From: Bacilli bacterium
GTDB lineage: Bacteria; Bacillota_I; Bacilli_A; RF39; UBA660
Length of the DNA: 64,000 bases
Assembly: GCA_028708945.1 (NCBI GenBank)
Contig: JAQVXV010000001.1
Coordinates: forward strand, 62,001-126,000
Reading direction: 5' to 3'
The notes under the pieces are model-generated. The model searched no databases. It was not told where the DNA came from and saw nothing but the letters and a program-made list of their open reading frames with translations. Of this stretch, positions 43,011 through 50,812 are shown piece by piece. The first letter of the stretch is position 1. Every line of letters starts with the position of its first letter. The position numbers were made by a program, and so were the translations under genes.

Positions 43011-43858
43011 AAGTAAAAATATAATCCAACTCCTAATAATGTTACAGTACCGAATATATAAGGTAAATATTCGGTTTTTTTCTCATTATTCGTCAATTTG
43101 AATACTGAACCTTCTTCATTTCTTTCGTATTTAATAACTACATATTCAGTACCTAAATTCTGCAGTGTCGATGTTAAATATTCATCTGTTTTTCCTGGTA
43201 CTAATTCAGTATTCTCATTTTCTGTAAAAAAATCAAAACGATAAGTTAAATATCCTGTATTTAAAGGATCAAAGGTCCACAAAATTTTATAAGAATCAAT
43301 TACACCTGTTGGATCTGATTCTAAGTCAATATCTAATAAAAGCGCTAGTTGTTCTTCTAAACTTTTATTAGATAAATCTAATCCTCCTGGAATAACATTT
43401 GAGAATTCACCATCGATTGAAGTACGATAAGCTATGTTAAAACCAAAAACTCTCATATTATTATCAAGATTAACCTTTTTAGCAGAATCGGGCATTTCGG
43501 TAGTTTCAGTTGAATTTATAGTCCAATTTGAAGTATTTGACATATATAGAGGTTTATCTTTTAAAACCGCATAAGGCGTTCCTATAAGAGGATTAACTTT
43601 AATATTCAATGTTTCATAATAAACTAAAGGTGCTTCATTTTCTCCTGGCACTTGTGCTAAAATCGTATTTAAACTATCTTCATTATTCAATAAATCATTT
43701 GTATATAAAAACATAAATCGATTGTTTTGATAACTTCTCTCAACGGTGTTGTAACTTCCAGCAATTAAATTAAAGTTAACTGGCATTTCAATTCCGTCAG
43801 CAAGAACATAACTTTCTAATAAAAATAAACTACAAAGAAAAATAACAATTTTTTTCAT
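42992..43858 (-). CDS. Secreted protein with C-terminal membrane anchor, unrecognised
   Basis: 288 residues. Signal peptide at residues 1-21 (MKKIVIFLCSLFLLESYVLA, likely cleaved after A), a beta-rich exported domain of about 230 residues, then a membrane helix (IFGTVTLLGVGLYFYL) and a short KRASI tail. This is a surface protein anchored at the C-terminus without an LPXTG motif. No catalytic motif is seen. The gene has its own upstream GGAGGGTTTT site. Confidence 0.6.
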   Translation of the reverse strand: MKKIVIFLCSLFLLESYVLADGIEMPVNFNLIAGSYNTVERSYQNNRFMFLYTNDLLNNEDSLNTILAQVPGENEAPLVYYETLNIKVNPLIGTPYAVLKDKPLYMSNTSNWTINSTETTEMPDSAKKVNLDNNMRVFGFNIAYRTSIDGEFSNVIPGGLDLSNKSLEEQLALLLDIDLESDPTGVIDSYKILWTFDPLNTGYLTYRFDFFTENENTELVPGKTDEYLTSTLQNLGTEYVVIKYERNEEGSVFKLTNNEKKTEYLPYIFGTVTLLGVGLYFYLKRASI

Positions 43859-43914
43859 AAAAACCCTCCGTCAGTAAAATATATTCTTTAGAAGACTATT
43901 TATGAATTAAAAAA

Positions 43915-44790
43915 TTATTTAGAATATAGCATAATTTTTTCTTCTTTATGAAGTAATAGTAATTGATTCCAAATGTCGCTTTCAATATTTCTTGCTTTTT
44001 TAGGATGCACTAAATATCTAACCGTTAAAACGACACATTCTTCTTCTACTTTAGTATAAATAATGGGTTCTAAATTATTATAATATATTCTGTAACTGTC
44101 GCTTGAATAGTTAATTTGTTCTTCCATTTTTTGAGGAATTTTCCTTATGACATCATTAGTTCGTACAACTTTTAAGATTAATGATTTTGTTTTTTTTATA
44201 TCAGAGTCAATTGGAACTTTAATTTCTAATTCATTCCAAATATATTTAAATACTTTAGTGTAATTTTTTAAAGGTTCTGTAAAAATTTTAGAACTAGGAA
44301 TATGAATAATTATTCCTGTGCTTTGTTCGCCTTTTTCTTTTTCATTAACTTCTAATATTTCAAAGTTTAAATAATTAATGTTTATAACGTCACCTTCAAT
44401 ATCCTGTATTTTGATTCTGTCTTCTAATACAAAAGGTTTGAATGTCTTAATATAAATCCCTGAAAAAAAGTTAAAAACAATGTCTCTGATGGCAAATACA
44501 AACGCTGTTGATAAGAAACTTATTAAAGTCATAAAATCTCTTATGTATGATTCCCATATAAAGAATACTGCAATAATTGTAAAAATGGTTTTAACAACAT
44601 TCAGGTTTTTACTAAAATTATATATCTTCTTTTCATTATAACTTAATTTTTTATAAGAATAAATTAAAAAATCCACACCTATTTTAATTAATATGATTAT
44701 TCCTAAAGTATAAAGAAACATTAAAATTCTATTATCTTTAATATTTAAAAGTTCCAATAAAATGATATTTAAATTTAAAATTTTGTCCAT
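43915..44790 (-). CDS. MscS-family mechanosensitive channel
   Basis: 291 residues behind AGGAGGTAATATT. Membrane helices at about 25-47, 65-85 and 88-110; the third gives the pore (AFVFAIRDIVFNFFSGIYI), followed by KPFVLEDRIKIQDIEGDV, the typical MscS beta domain, and IHIPSSKIFTEPLKNYT. The C-terminal alpha/beta domain completes the family layout. It would open under membrane tension in osmotic downshock. Confidence 0.9.
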   Translation of the reverse strand: MDKILNLNIILLELLNIKDNRILMFLYTLGIIILIKIGVDFLIYSYKKLSYNEKKIYNFSKNLNVVKTIFTIIAVFFIWESYIRDFMTLISFLSTAFVFAIRDIVFNFFSGIYIKTFKPFVLEDRIKIQDIEGDVININYLNFEILEVNEKEKGEQSTGIIIHIPSSKIFTEPLKNYTKVFKYIWNELEIKVPIDSDIKKTKSLILKVVRTNDVIRKIPQKMEEQINYSSDSYRIYYNNLEPIIYTKVEEECVVLTVRYLVHPKKARNIESDIWNQLLLLHKEEKIMLYSK

Positions 44791-44915
44791 AAAATATTAC
44801 CTCCTTTTTTAGACGTATTTTAAGATTATAACATCTTTTTTAAAAAATACCAAAAAAATGTTATAATAATGTAATAATTTAATTTTTAGCTATTAAATAA
44901 ATTGAGGGTGATATT

Positions 44916-45506
44916 ATGTTTAAGAAAAGAAGTGCTAAAATGAAAAAGAGTTTGTCTCTGTTTAAAAAGGCAGAATTTGATTCGGCAAAGTATGTATCAG
45001 ATTTTTATTTAGACTATGGTAAAGCATATATATCTGTAAGAGTGTCTTCTATTGATCAACTTGTATCTAAGTTTTCAATCAAAGAATATGAATGGATAAA
45101 TCCTGAGTTTGCAGAATATATTGTAAGAAATGCTTATTATATTCCAGTAGAATATAAGATTGTTTTAGAAATATATGGAAAATTTAATAAAGCAGAAAAG
45201 AAAATTATCATTGATACAATAAAAGATTTTACCGGTCTTAGATTAGGAGATAAACAAATAAAGTTAGAAACAAATACTTCGAAATCACTAAGTCTTTTGT
45301 TTTTTGGAATAATTAGTTTATTATTGTTTTTTTTCCTAAATAAAATGAATTTATTAGCTGGTTTAACGGAGATATTCAGTATTATTGTATGGTTTGCAAT
45401 TTGGGAATTTTTTGGAATGATAGTATTTGATAGAGCTGAAATTAAGAAAGAGAAACTAAATGCCGCTCAATTAGCAATGTGTGAGATTATTTTTAACGAA
45501 AAGTAG
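44916..45506 (+). CDS. Two-helix membrane protein, unrecognised
   Basis: 196 residues behind GAGGGTGATATT. A soluble, charged N-terminal part of about 125 residues is followed by two membrane helices (LSLLFFGIISLLLFFFL and IFSIIVWFAIWEFFGMIVF) and a short tail. No known motif. It lies between the MscS gene (divergent) and the his attenuator. Confidence 0.55.
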   Translation: MFKKRSAKMKKSLSLFKKAEFDSAKYVSDFYLDYGKAYISVRVSSIDQLVSKFSIKEYEWINPEFAEYIVRNAYYIPVEYKIVLEIYGKFNKAEKKIIIDTIKDFTGLRLGDKQIKLETNTSKSLSLLFFGIISLLLFFFLNKMNLLAGLTEIFSIIVWFAIWEFFGMIVFDRAEIKKEKLNAAQLAMCEIIFNEK

Positions 45507-45507
45507 T

Positions 45508-45536
45508 TTGACAAAATTAAATGTCTGTGCTAATCT
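45508..45536 (+). promoter_or_regulatory. SigA-type promoter for the his leader and hisS
   Basis: Perfect TTGACA, 17 bp, TAATCT. The start should be near 45543, just before the leader peptide's ribosome site. Confidence 0.65.
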
Positions 45537-45560
45537 ATATTTCAATGTGGAGGAGATATT

Positions 45561-45605
45561 ATGAAAAAATTTAATACACATCATCATAATATTCAGCGCT
45601 TGTAA
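45561..45605 (+). CDS. Histidine leader peptide (MKKFNTHHHNIQRL)
   Basis: A 14-codon ORF with a strong GGAGGAG site seven bases upstream. Codons 7-9 are CAT CAT CAT, three histidines in a row in a tiny reading frame right before a histidyl-tRNA synthetase gene. The stop codon lies inside the first of a series of competing hairpins. This is the layout of ribosome-mediated attenuation, known from enterobacterial his operons; in Firmicutes hisS is more often under T-box control. High confidence in the reading frame, mechanism inferred. Confidence 0.85.
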   Translation: MKKFNTHHHNIQRL

Positions 45606-45690
45606 TAAAAAAAGATACAAGTGCTATTTTTGGTGCTTGTGTCTGTATAAAAAGAAATGAAATCTATACAGACTGTATAGGTTTTTTTTA
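45596..45690 (+). promoter_or_regulatory. Attenuator: competing hairpins between leader peptide and hisS
   Basis: Five arms in order: A GCGCTTGTA (45596-45604), B TACAAGTGC (45616-45624), C GGTGCTTGT (45632-45640), D GTCTGTATA (45641-45649), E TATACAGAC (45665-45673). A pairs with B; B shifted by one base pairs with C (three G-U pairs); D pairs perfectly with E over nine bases. The terminator CTATAC/GTATAG (45664-45680) followed by GTTTTTTTT shares its left arm with E. A ribosome stalled at the His codons (45579-45587) would cover arm A. So pairing state depends on His-tRNA supply. Confidence 0.75.
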
Positions 45691-45702
45691 TAGGAGGAAA
45701 TT

Positions 45703-46992
45703 ATGAAATTAAAAAATATCAAAGGTAGTTTTGATTTTCTACCTCAAGAGCAAAAAATTAGAAACAATATTATGGATACTTTAAAGAAAAATTTTGAAAA
45801 ATATGGTTATTTACCTTTAGAGACACCGATAATATGCTATTACGATTTATTATCTTACAAATATGATGAAAGCGCAGAAATACTAAATGAAATATATACT
45901 TTAACGGATCAAGGTAATCGTGATCTGGGGCTTAGATTTGATTTAACTGTACCTTTTTGCAAGGTAATTGGAATGCAGAAAGATCTAAGACTCCCTTTTA
46001 GAAGGTATGAGATAGGGAAAGTATTTAGAAATGGTCCTGTTAAAGCTGGGAGAAGTCGCGAATTTTATCAATGTGATGTCGATGTTGTTGGAATTGATAA
46101 TCGATTAATTGAGGCAGAACAAATCAATATGGCTATTAACACATATAAAGATTTAGGAATAAATGTTAAAGCGGTATGGAATAATCGTAAAATAATGGCA
46201 GGTTTAATAAAAGAGGCTTCAATTGATGAAGAATTAATAGATGAAGTTATTTTAAGTTTAGATAAAATGGATAAAGATGGTAAAGAAGGAGTAAGTTCAG
46301 AACTACTTAAAAAAGGGGTAGAACAAAAACAAATAGAAAAACTGTTTGAACTTTTTATTGCTGATTTAGATGAACTTAATAATAAATATGTAGAAACTAC
46401 AAATGAAATATTAAAAACAGGATTAAGTGAAGCTATGGAAGTGTCTAGTTATTTAAAGTACTTGGAAATAGAAGGTAAGACAAAATTCTCGCCTTTTTTA
46501 GCGAGAGGATTACAAATATATACCGGTATTGTGTTTGAATTTTATGATATAGAAAATAGGTTAACATGTGCACTTGGTGGTGGTGGTAGATACGATAAAA
46601 TAATAACTGAATTTATTGAAGACGGGAATACATATCCTGCAATCGGTTTATCTTTTGGACTAGAACCAATATATATGATATTAAAAAACGAGCAATTAAA
46701 AATCAACAATGCAATCGATATATATATTATTCCAATGGATACTGAAAAAGAGTCTTTAAAATTAGCAATGAAATTAAGAAGTTATGGATACCGAGTTTTA
46801 ATTGAAATGAATTCAAAAAAAGTTAAAAAAAGTTTTGAATATGCTTCTAGAGAAAATATTCCTTATGTTATTGTATTAGGAAAAAATGAAACTTCAAATA
46901 ACGTATTTAAATTAAAAGATATGAATAATTCTAAGGAGTTTGAAATAGATTTATCAAAAATCGAAGAAATAAAAAAATATATAATATTGTAA
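45703..46992 (+). CDS. hisS: Histidyl-tRNA synthetase, archaeal/eukaryotic-like type
   Basis: 429 residues behind TAGGAGGAAATT. Class II motif 2 region FRRYEIGKVFRNGPVKAGR then REFYQCDVDVVG; LRFDLTVPF in place of the LRPEGT of most bacterial HisRS; HisA-type ARGLQIYTGIVFEFYD; motif 3 GGGGRYDKI; and a C-terminal anticodon-binding domain. LRFDLTVPF and REFYQCDVD match the archaeal/eukaryotic-like clade found in some bacteria. It charges tRNA-His. HisZ is unlikely, because the anticodon domain is present and no his operon is nearby. Controlled by the leader attenuator upstream. Confidence 0.92.
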   Translation: MKLKNIKGSFDFLPQEQKIRNNIMDTLKKNFEKYGYLPLETPIICYYDLLSYKYDESAEILNEIYTLTDQGNRDLGLRFDLTVPFCKVIGMQKDLRLPFRRYEIGKVFRNGPVKAGRSREFYQCDVDVVGIDNRLIEAEQINMAINTYKDLGINVKAVWNNRKIMAGLIKEASIDEELIDEVILSLDKMDKDGKEGVSSELLKKGVEQKQIEKLFELFIADLDELNNKYVETTNEILKTGLSEAMEVSSYLKYLEIEGKTKFSPFLARGLQIYTGIVFEFYDIENRLTCALGGGGRYDKIITEFIEDGNTYPAIGLSFGLEPIYMILKNEQLKINNAIDIYIIPMDTEKESLKLAMKLRSYGYRVLIEMNSKKVKKSFEYASRENIPYVIVLGKNETSNNVFKLKDMNNSKEFEIDLSKIEEIKKYIIL

Positions 46993-47070
46993 ATAAATCG
47001 TATTTTAGAGTTTTCCCTTGTAAAAATGCAACTTTTATTATAAAATGATAGTAGTGAAAGGTAGGTAAAT

Positions 47071-48219
47071 ATGAAAGGAATATATACTTCAGAATCAGTA
47101 GGAAGCGGACAACCAGATAAACTTTGTGATGTTATTGCTGATGCTATTTTAGATGCATGTTTAGAACAAGATGAAAATTCGCGTGTTGCATGTGAAATAT
47201 TAGTAAAAGATGAAAATGTAATACTTAGTGGTGAAATAACCACAAAAGCAAAAATAGATTATGATAAGGTGGTTGCCGATACAATTAAAAAAGTTGGCTA
47301 TACTTATATTCCAAAGGTAACAAATTTAATTAAGAACCAATCGGGTGATGTTGCATTAGGAGTAGACTTAGGAGGAGCTGGGGATCAAGGTGTAATGATC
47401 GGTTATGCATGCGATGAAACTGATGAGTTATTTCCTTTAGCACATTCAATTGCACATGCTTTAATTAGAAGAGTACAATTAATGGCACCGACTTTAGAGT
47501 TTACGAAACCAGATATGAAATCACAAGTAACTGTTGATTACCATACTTATGATAAACCTTATGTTAAAACCGTTGTGTTATCAGTTCAAACGATAGCAGG
47601 TGTAAATATGTTAGTTGCTAAAGAATTAATGTATGAAAAAATTGTAAAACCTGTTTTAGCAAAATATAAAGATATAGTACACGATAAAGAAATAGAGGAA
47701 TTTTTGTTTAATACAACTGGTAAATTTGAATTTGGTGGTCCAATGGCAGATGCCGGAGTAACTGGCCGAAAACAAGTAGTTGATTCTTATGGAATCTACG
47801 CACCAATTGGAGGTGGCGCTCTATGTGGTAAGGATGCTACAAAAGTAGATAGAAGTGCGGCATATATGTGTCGTTGGATTGCTAAAAATATTGTAGCTTC
47901 AGGTATCTTAAAAGAGTGTATTGTTCAAGTTTCTTACGCTATTGGTTTAGAAAGAGCACTATCTTTCGACATTATATCAACAGATGATGTATCGGTTGAT
48001 TTTATGATGAAGTTAGAAGAATATGTTCTTACTTTAGTGGATTTAAAACCAAGAGCAATAATTGAAAAATTTGGATTGAAAAGACCTCTATATAGTAAGT
48101 GGTCAGATGTAGGTTCATTTGGGCTTTCAAATAAAAATGGAGTAGATGTCCCTTGGGAACTGATAGACTTGGAATTTGTTGAAAAAATAAGGGATTTTAA
48201 AAATGAATATAAAGCATAA
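47071..48219 (+). CDS. Second S-adenosylmethionine synthetase paralogue with His-to-Gln change
   Basis: 382 residues behind AAAGGTAGGT. The fold is clearly MetK: GGAGDQGVMIGYA, KPDMKSQVTVDY, GGPMADAGVTGRKQ, GGGALCGKDATKVDRSAAY. The N-terminal motif reads SESVGSGQPDKLCD where nearly all MetK have GHPDK: the His that acts on the triphosphate is Gln. Other ligands (Asp and Lys of PDK, GEIT, GRK, KVDRS) are kept. It has no riboswitch, only a promoter-like TTGTAA and TATAAA upstream. It may be a SAM synthetase with altered kinetics or a paralogue with another substrate. The canonical copy is 5 kb upstream. Confidence 0.9.
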   Translation: MKGIYTSESVGSGQPDKLCDVIADAILDACLEQDENSRVACEILVKDENVILSGEITTKAKIDYDKVVADTIKKVGYTYIPKVTNLIKNQSGDVALGVDLGGAGDQGVMIGYACDETDELFPLAHSIAHALIRRVQLMAPTLEFTKPDMKSQVTVDYHTYDKPYVKTVVLSVQTIAGVNMLVAKELMYEKIVKPVLAKYKDIVHDKEIEEFLFNTTGKFEFGGPMADAGVTGRKQVVDSYGIYAPIGGGALCGKDATKVDRSAAYMCRWIAKNIVASGILKECIVQVSYAIGLERALSFDIISTDDVSVDFMMKLEEYVLTLVDLKPRAIIEKFGLKRPLYSKWSDVGSFGLSNKNGVDVPWELIDLEFVEKIRDFKNEYKA

Positions 48220-48235
48220 AAAAGACGATTTTTGA

Positions 48236-48264
48236 TTGAAATAAAACAATGTTTATGTTACAAT
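48236..48264 (+). promoter_or_regulatory. SigA-type promoter with extended -10
   Basis: TTGAAA, 17 bp, TACAAT preceded by TGT; located directly after metK2. Confidence 0.55.
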
Positions 48265-48284
48265 TAAGTTGAGGTAGTGATAGT

Positions 48285-48323
48285 ATGAGTAACGTATTCA
48301 AACTACAATCAAATAATAGATAA
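48285..48323 (+). CDS. 12-residue ORF between promoter and terminator
   Basis: Reads MSNVFKLQSNNR behind GAGGTAGTGATAGT. It lies between a strong promoter and a terminator that precedes the metallophosphoesterase gene. No amino acid is over-represented, so attenuation by a single tRNA is not indicated. It could be an attenuator leader of another kind or a tiny peptide. Confidence 0.4.
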   Translation: MSNVFKLQSNNR

Positions 48324-48327
48324 AATA

Positions 48328-48358
48328 AAAGAAGACTTTTTGGGTCGTCTTTTTTTTG
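48328..48358 (+). terminator. Terminator upstream of the metallophosphoesterase gene
   Basis: AAGAC pairs with GTCTT around TTTTTGGGTC and is followed by seven T residues; read-through is needed to reach the next gene from the promoter at 48236. Confidence 0.6.
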
Positions 48359-48372
48359 AGGGGAGAATGGAA

Positions 48373-50190
48373 ATGCGAGTAAAATACAATGAGACGTTAA
48401 TATTTTATATTAACACATTAAAAAAACAGAAAGTTATTGGTACTTGGGCAGAAGGAGCACAACTATATTATGAAGTTGAAAAAAAGGAAATAAGTCCTAG
48501 TGCTTTATCATCACGAAGTAAAAGTTTGGTCTTCAGTACTTCAGTAAATCCACAATTATTTTTTACATATTGTGATATGACCGAAAAATTAATAAAGAAA
48601 GAAGAACAAGTAGGGACTATTAAAAAAGATGAGGTTAGTTTTGAAGGTCCGTTGACAAGAACTTTATCGATTCCTAGGGAAGATTATGGACCAGTTTTCG
48701 GAGTTGACTTAGATAAAGATGCACCTGATGTTATAAAAAGAAAAATACAAGAAAAAATAGCTGATGACATCTTTTTATTAACATATTTAGGATTTAATCC
48801 AGGAAGATTTGAAGTTCAAAAAATAAATATGGGAGGATGGACAACTCCTGTAAAGACTAAAAACGATGGTAAAGAAGAGATAACAAAAGTACAAAATGAT
48901 AAATTTACTATTATAATTGGTAAGAAAAAGAACCCTGTATTGTATTATACAAAAGAAGAATGTGATAATTGGTTAAATAACTTTTTATCAGACCATTGTT
49001 TAACACCATTTGATTTCTTTGGTAAAACTAAAACACCTGTTAAAAAAAGTGAATATAATCAAGATTTAATAATGGTTTCGCCAGGACTAGAATTACATTT
49101 AGGTAAATTAGCAACAATGGCCGATCATGAAGATTATTCAACTAAACAAGCAATGTGGCGTATAGTAAAAGTTGTTTACGAGATAGTTGAATATCAAAGA
49201 CAACAAAAAGCATCAGGATTAATTTTAGGAATTGGAAATGATTATTTTAATAGTGATACGGTAGATGATAAAACAACAGCAGGAACACCACAACATAATG
49301 ACACGAGATTTAAAGAAATATATTTATGGGGAAAAGTTGGATATCTTCAAATGATTGAGACATTAAAAACAGAATTTGATAAGGTAATTGTTAAAGGTAA
49401 TCCAGGAAATCACGATGAAAAATCAAGTTTCAGTTTATTTACTAATATATATGATATATATAATCAAACTAAAGATCCAAAAGTACAAGTAGATTTTGGA
49501 TTTAAGGATTTAAGATATAGTACTTGTCAATCATTTGGTGATAATTTAATTGTATTTAGTCATGGTAAAAGCCCAGAAGGAAAAAATTTAAATGATAAAA
49601 AAATAGCTGAAAATATTAAATATCAATTTCCAGAAGAGTTTAGTAGGGCTAAAAATGTTTATGTTTTTGTAGGTCATTTACATCAAGATTCCGAACAAAA
49701 ATTTGATAATGTTACTGTAATTAGAACTGCTTCATTAACGGGTATTGATTCTTGGCATAGTGCAAATCTATTTTTAGGACAAAGACAAGGTCACAGTGTA
49801 TATCTAATTGATAAAACAAAAGGATATGTAGGAAAAAGAAATATTACTTTATCAGAAGATGAAAAATATAGTAAAATTCCTGGTTTAGGAAGAAAAGATA
49901 TCGATAATGTATATGAAGCTATGAAAAGAACTTTAAATTTAAATACTGATACTATAAATAAACAAAGAGCGGATAATCGTTTAAAAGAAATCGAGAAAGA
50001 GTTTAAAAGTATCGATAAAAAATATAATAGCTTGATAAATGATGTAGTACAAATATTAGGAGATGGAACTCCATTAGATCCAGAGACTTTAGAATCATTA
50101 AAGGGTGTATTAGGATATCCAAAAGAAACTGAACAATTAGAAACTGAAAAGGTTATGTTATTAAAAACAAGAAATAAAAAAGGTAAGTAA
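48373..50190 (+). CDS. Phage-like calcineurin-type metallophosphoesterase with N-terminal HTH-like region
   Basis: 605 residues from the ATG seven bases behind GAGGGGAG. The N-terminal part (TWAEGAQLYYEVEKKEISPS, about residues 20-45) looks like a helix-turn-helix. The second half has the metallophosphatase motifs GIGNDYFNSD, VKGNPGNHDEKS, VFSHGK and VGHLHQDSE, binding two metals. A coiled region closes it. Proteins of this layout are found in phages and prophages, often near replication or packaging genes. The substrate may be nucleic acid or nucleotide. It is part of a small island with the next two genes. Confidence 0.75.
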   Translation: MRVKYNETLIFYINTLKKQKVIGTWAEGAQLYYEVEKKEISPSALSSRSKSLVFSTSVNPQLFFTYCDMTEKLIKKEEQVGTIKKDEVSFEGPLTRTLSIPREDYGPVFGVDLDKDAPDVIKRKIQEKIADDIFLLTYLGFNPGRFEVQKINMGGWTTPVKTKNDGKEEITKVQNDKFTIIIGKKKNPVLYYTKEECDNWLNNFLSDHCLTPFDFFGKTKTPVKKSEYNQDLIMVSPGLELHLGKLATMADHEDYSTKQAMWRIVKVVYEIVEYQRQQKASGLILGIGNDYFNSDTVDDKTTAGTPQHNDTRFKEIYLWGKVGYLQMIETLKTEFDKVIVKGNPGNHDEKSSFSLFTNIYDIYNQTKDPKVQVDFGFKDLRYSTCQSFGDNLIVFSHGKSPEGKNLNDKKIAENIKYQFPEEFSRAKNVYVFVGHLHQDSEQKFDNVTVIRTASLTGIDSWHSANLFLGQRQGHSVYLIDKTKGYVGKRNITLSEDEKYSKIPGLGRKDIDNVYEAMKRTLNLNTDTINKQRADNRLKEIEKEFKSIDKKYNSLINDVVQILGDGTPLDPETLESLKGVLGYPKETEQLETEKVMLLKTRNKKGK

Positions 50191-50249
50191 TTTCAAATTT
50201 GACAATTTATTTTAAACTAGTATAATATTGTTTCATTGAAGGGAGTTTT

Positions 50250-50420
50250 ATGGTAGAGAAGATAATATTTGATAAAAATATGATTCGTAAGATAACTAAT
50301 CGTAACGATATAAGCATATTATTTGTCAAATTAAACACTAAAGAACGAAAAGCTTTCTATAGAACAGATAATTGTACTAATTATAGATTTATAGATATTC
50401 AAAAAGTTATAGATTTATAA
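50250..50420 (+). CDS. 56-residue basic protein, unrecognised
   Basis: ATG behind GAAGGGAG. The peptide (MVEKIIFDKNMIRKITNRND ... IDIQKVIDL) is basic with no cysteine and no membrane helix. It lies 60 bases after the metallophosphoesterase and 45 before the HTH gene. No family recognised. Confidence 0.5.
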   Translation: MVEKIIFDKNMIRKITNRNDISILFVKLNTKERKAFYRTDNCTNYRFIDIQKVIDL

Positions 50421-50464
50421 TTTACAAATAAATTATAAAGTGATATTATTTAATAGGTGATATA

Positions 50465-50797
50465 GTGAGTAAGAATAAAGAAGAAGCAATTAAATTAATC
50501 AAAAAGAAGTTAAACAATGAAAGTTATTTAACTTATGAGGAGATTGCAGAAATTACTAATTATCATCCAAAATACATATTTAAATTAGTGCGATCAATTA
50601 AAAATAATACTATTAAACTAGAACATGGCAACAAGTTTAAAAAACCGGCAAATGCAGTAAGTGAAGAAGAAAAAGAAAAAATCATTAATTTATATAAAAA
50701 ATCTAGTGTAAGTATTAGAAAGTTTTGTAGATTTTATAATACGAGAAGTTATTCTTGTATCTATAATATAATTATGGAAGAAAAAAAGAAAGGTTAG
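50465..50797 (+). CDS. HTH protein resembling the N-terminus of an IS transposase
   Basis: 110 residues starting at GTG behind AGGTGAT. LTYEEIAEITNYHPKYIFKL is a helix-turn-helix, followed by LEHGNKFKKPANAVSEEEKE and a second helical unit (IRKFCRFYNTRSYSCIYNII). This two-part pattern is common in the DNA-binding N-terminus of ISNCY-type transposases. No catalytic DDE part follows, and I found no terminal repeats. It is either a transposase remnant or a free-standing regulator. Confidence 0.6.
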   Translation: MSKNKEEAIKLIKKKLNNESYLTYEEIAEITNYHPKYIFKLVRSIKNNTIKLEHGNKFKKPANAVSEEEKEKIINLYKKSSVSIRKFCRFYNTRSYSCIYNIIMEEKKKG

Positions 50798-50812
50798 CCT
50801 TTCTTTTTTGTT
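50783..50812. terminator. Bidirectional terminator between HTH gene and MBL hydrolase
   Basis: AAAAAAGAAAGG pairs with CCTTTCTTTTTT around TTAG; the two convergent genes overlap by four bases inside it. Confidence 0.75.

Noticed and set aside
45606..45702. T-box riboswitch upstream of hisS
   Set aside because: No AGGGTGG-type T-box sequence or specifier-loop architecture is seen, and the region holds a translated His-rich peptide with hairpins instead.
45703..46992. HisZ (regulatory subunit of histidine synthesis) instead of HisRS
   Set aside because: The protein has the class II motif 3 and a C-terminal anticodon-binding domain, and no histidine biosynthesis gene is adjacent.
48285..48323. 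Amino-acid-specific attenuator peptide before the metallophosphoesterase
   Set aside because: The 12 codons show no run of one amino acid, and no alternative hairpin to the terminator was found.
50465..50797. Complete insertion sequence
   Set aside because: Only a transposase-like HTH part is present; no DDE domain and no terminal inverted repeats or target duplications could be seen.
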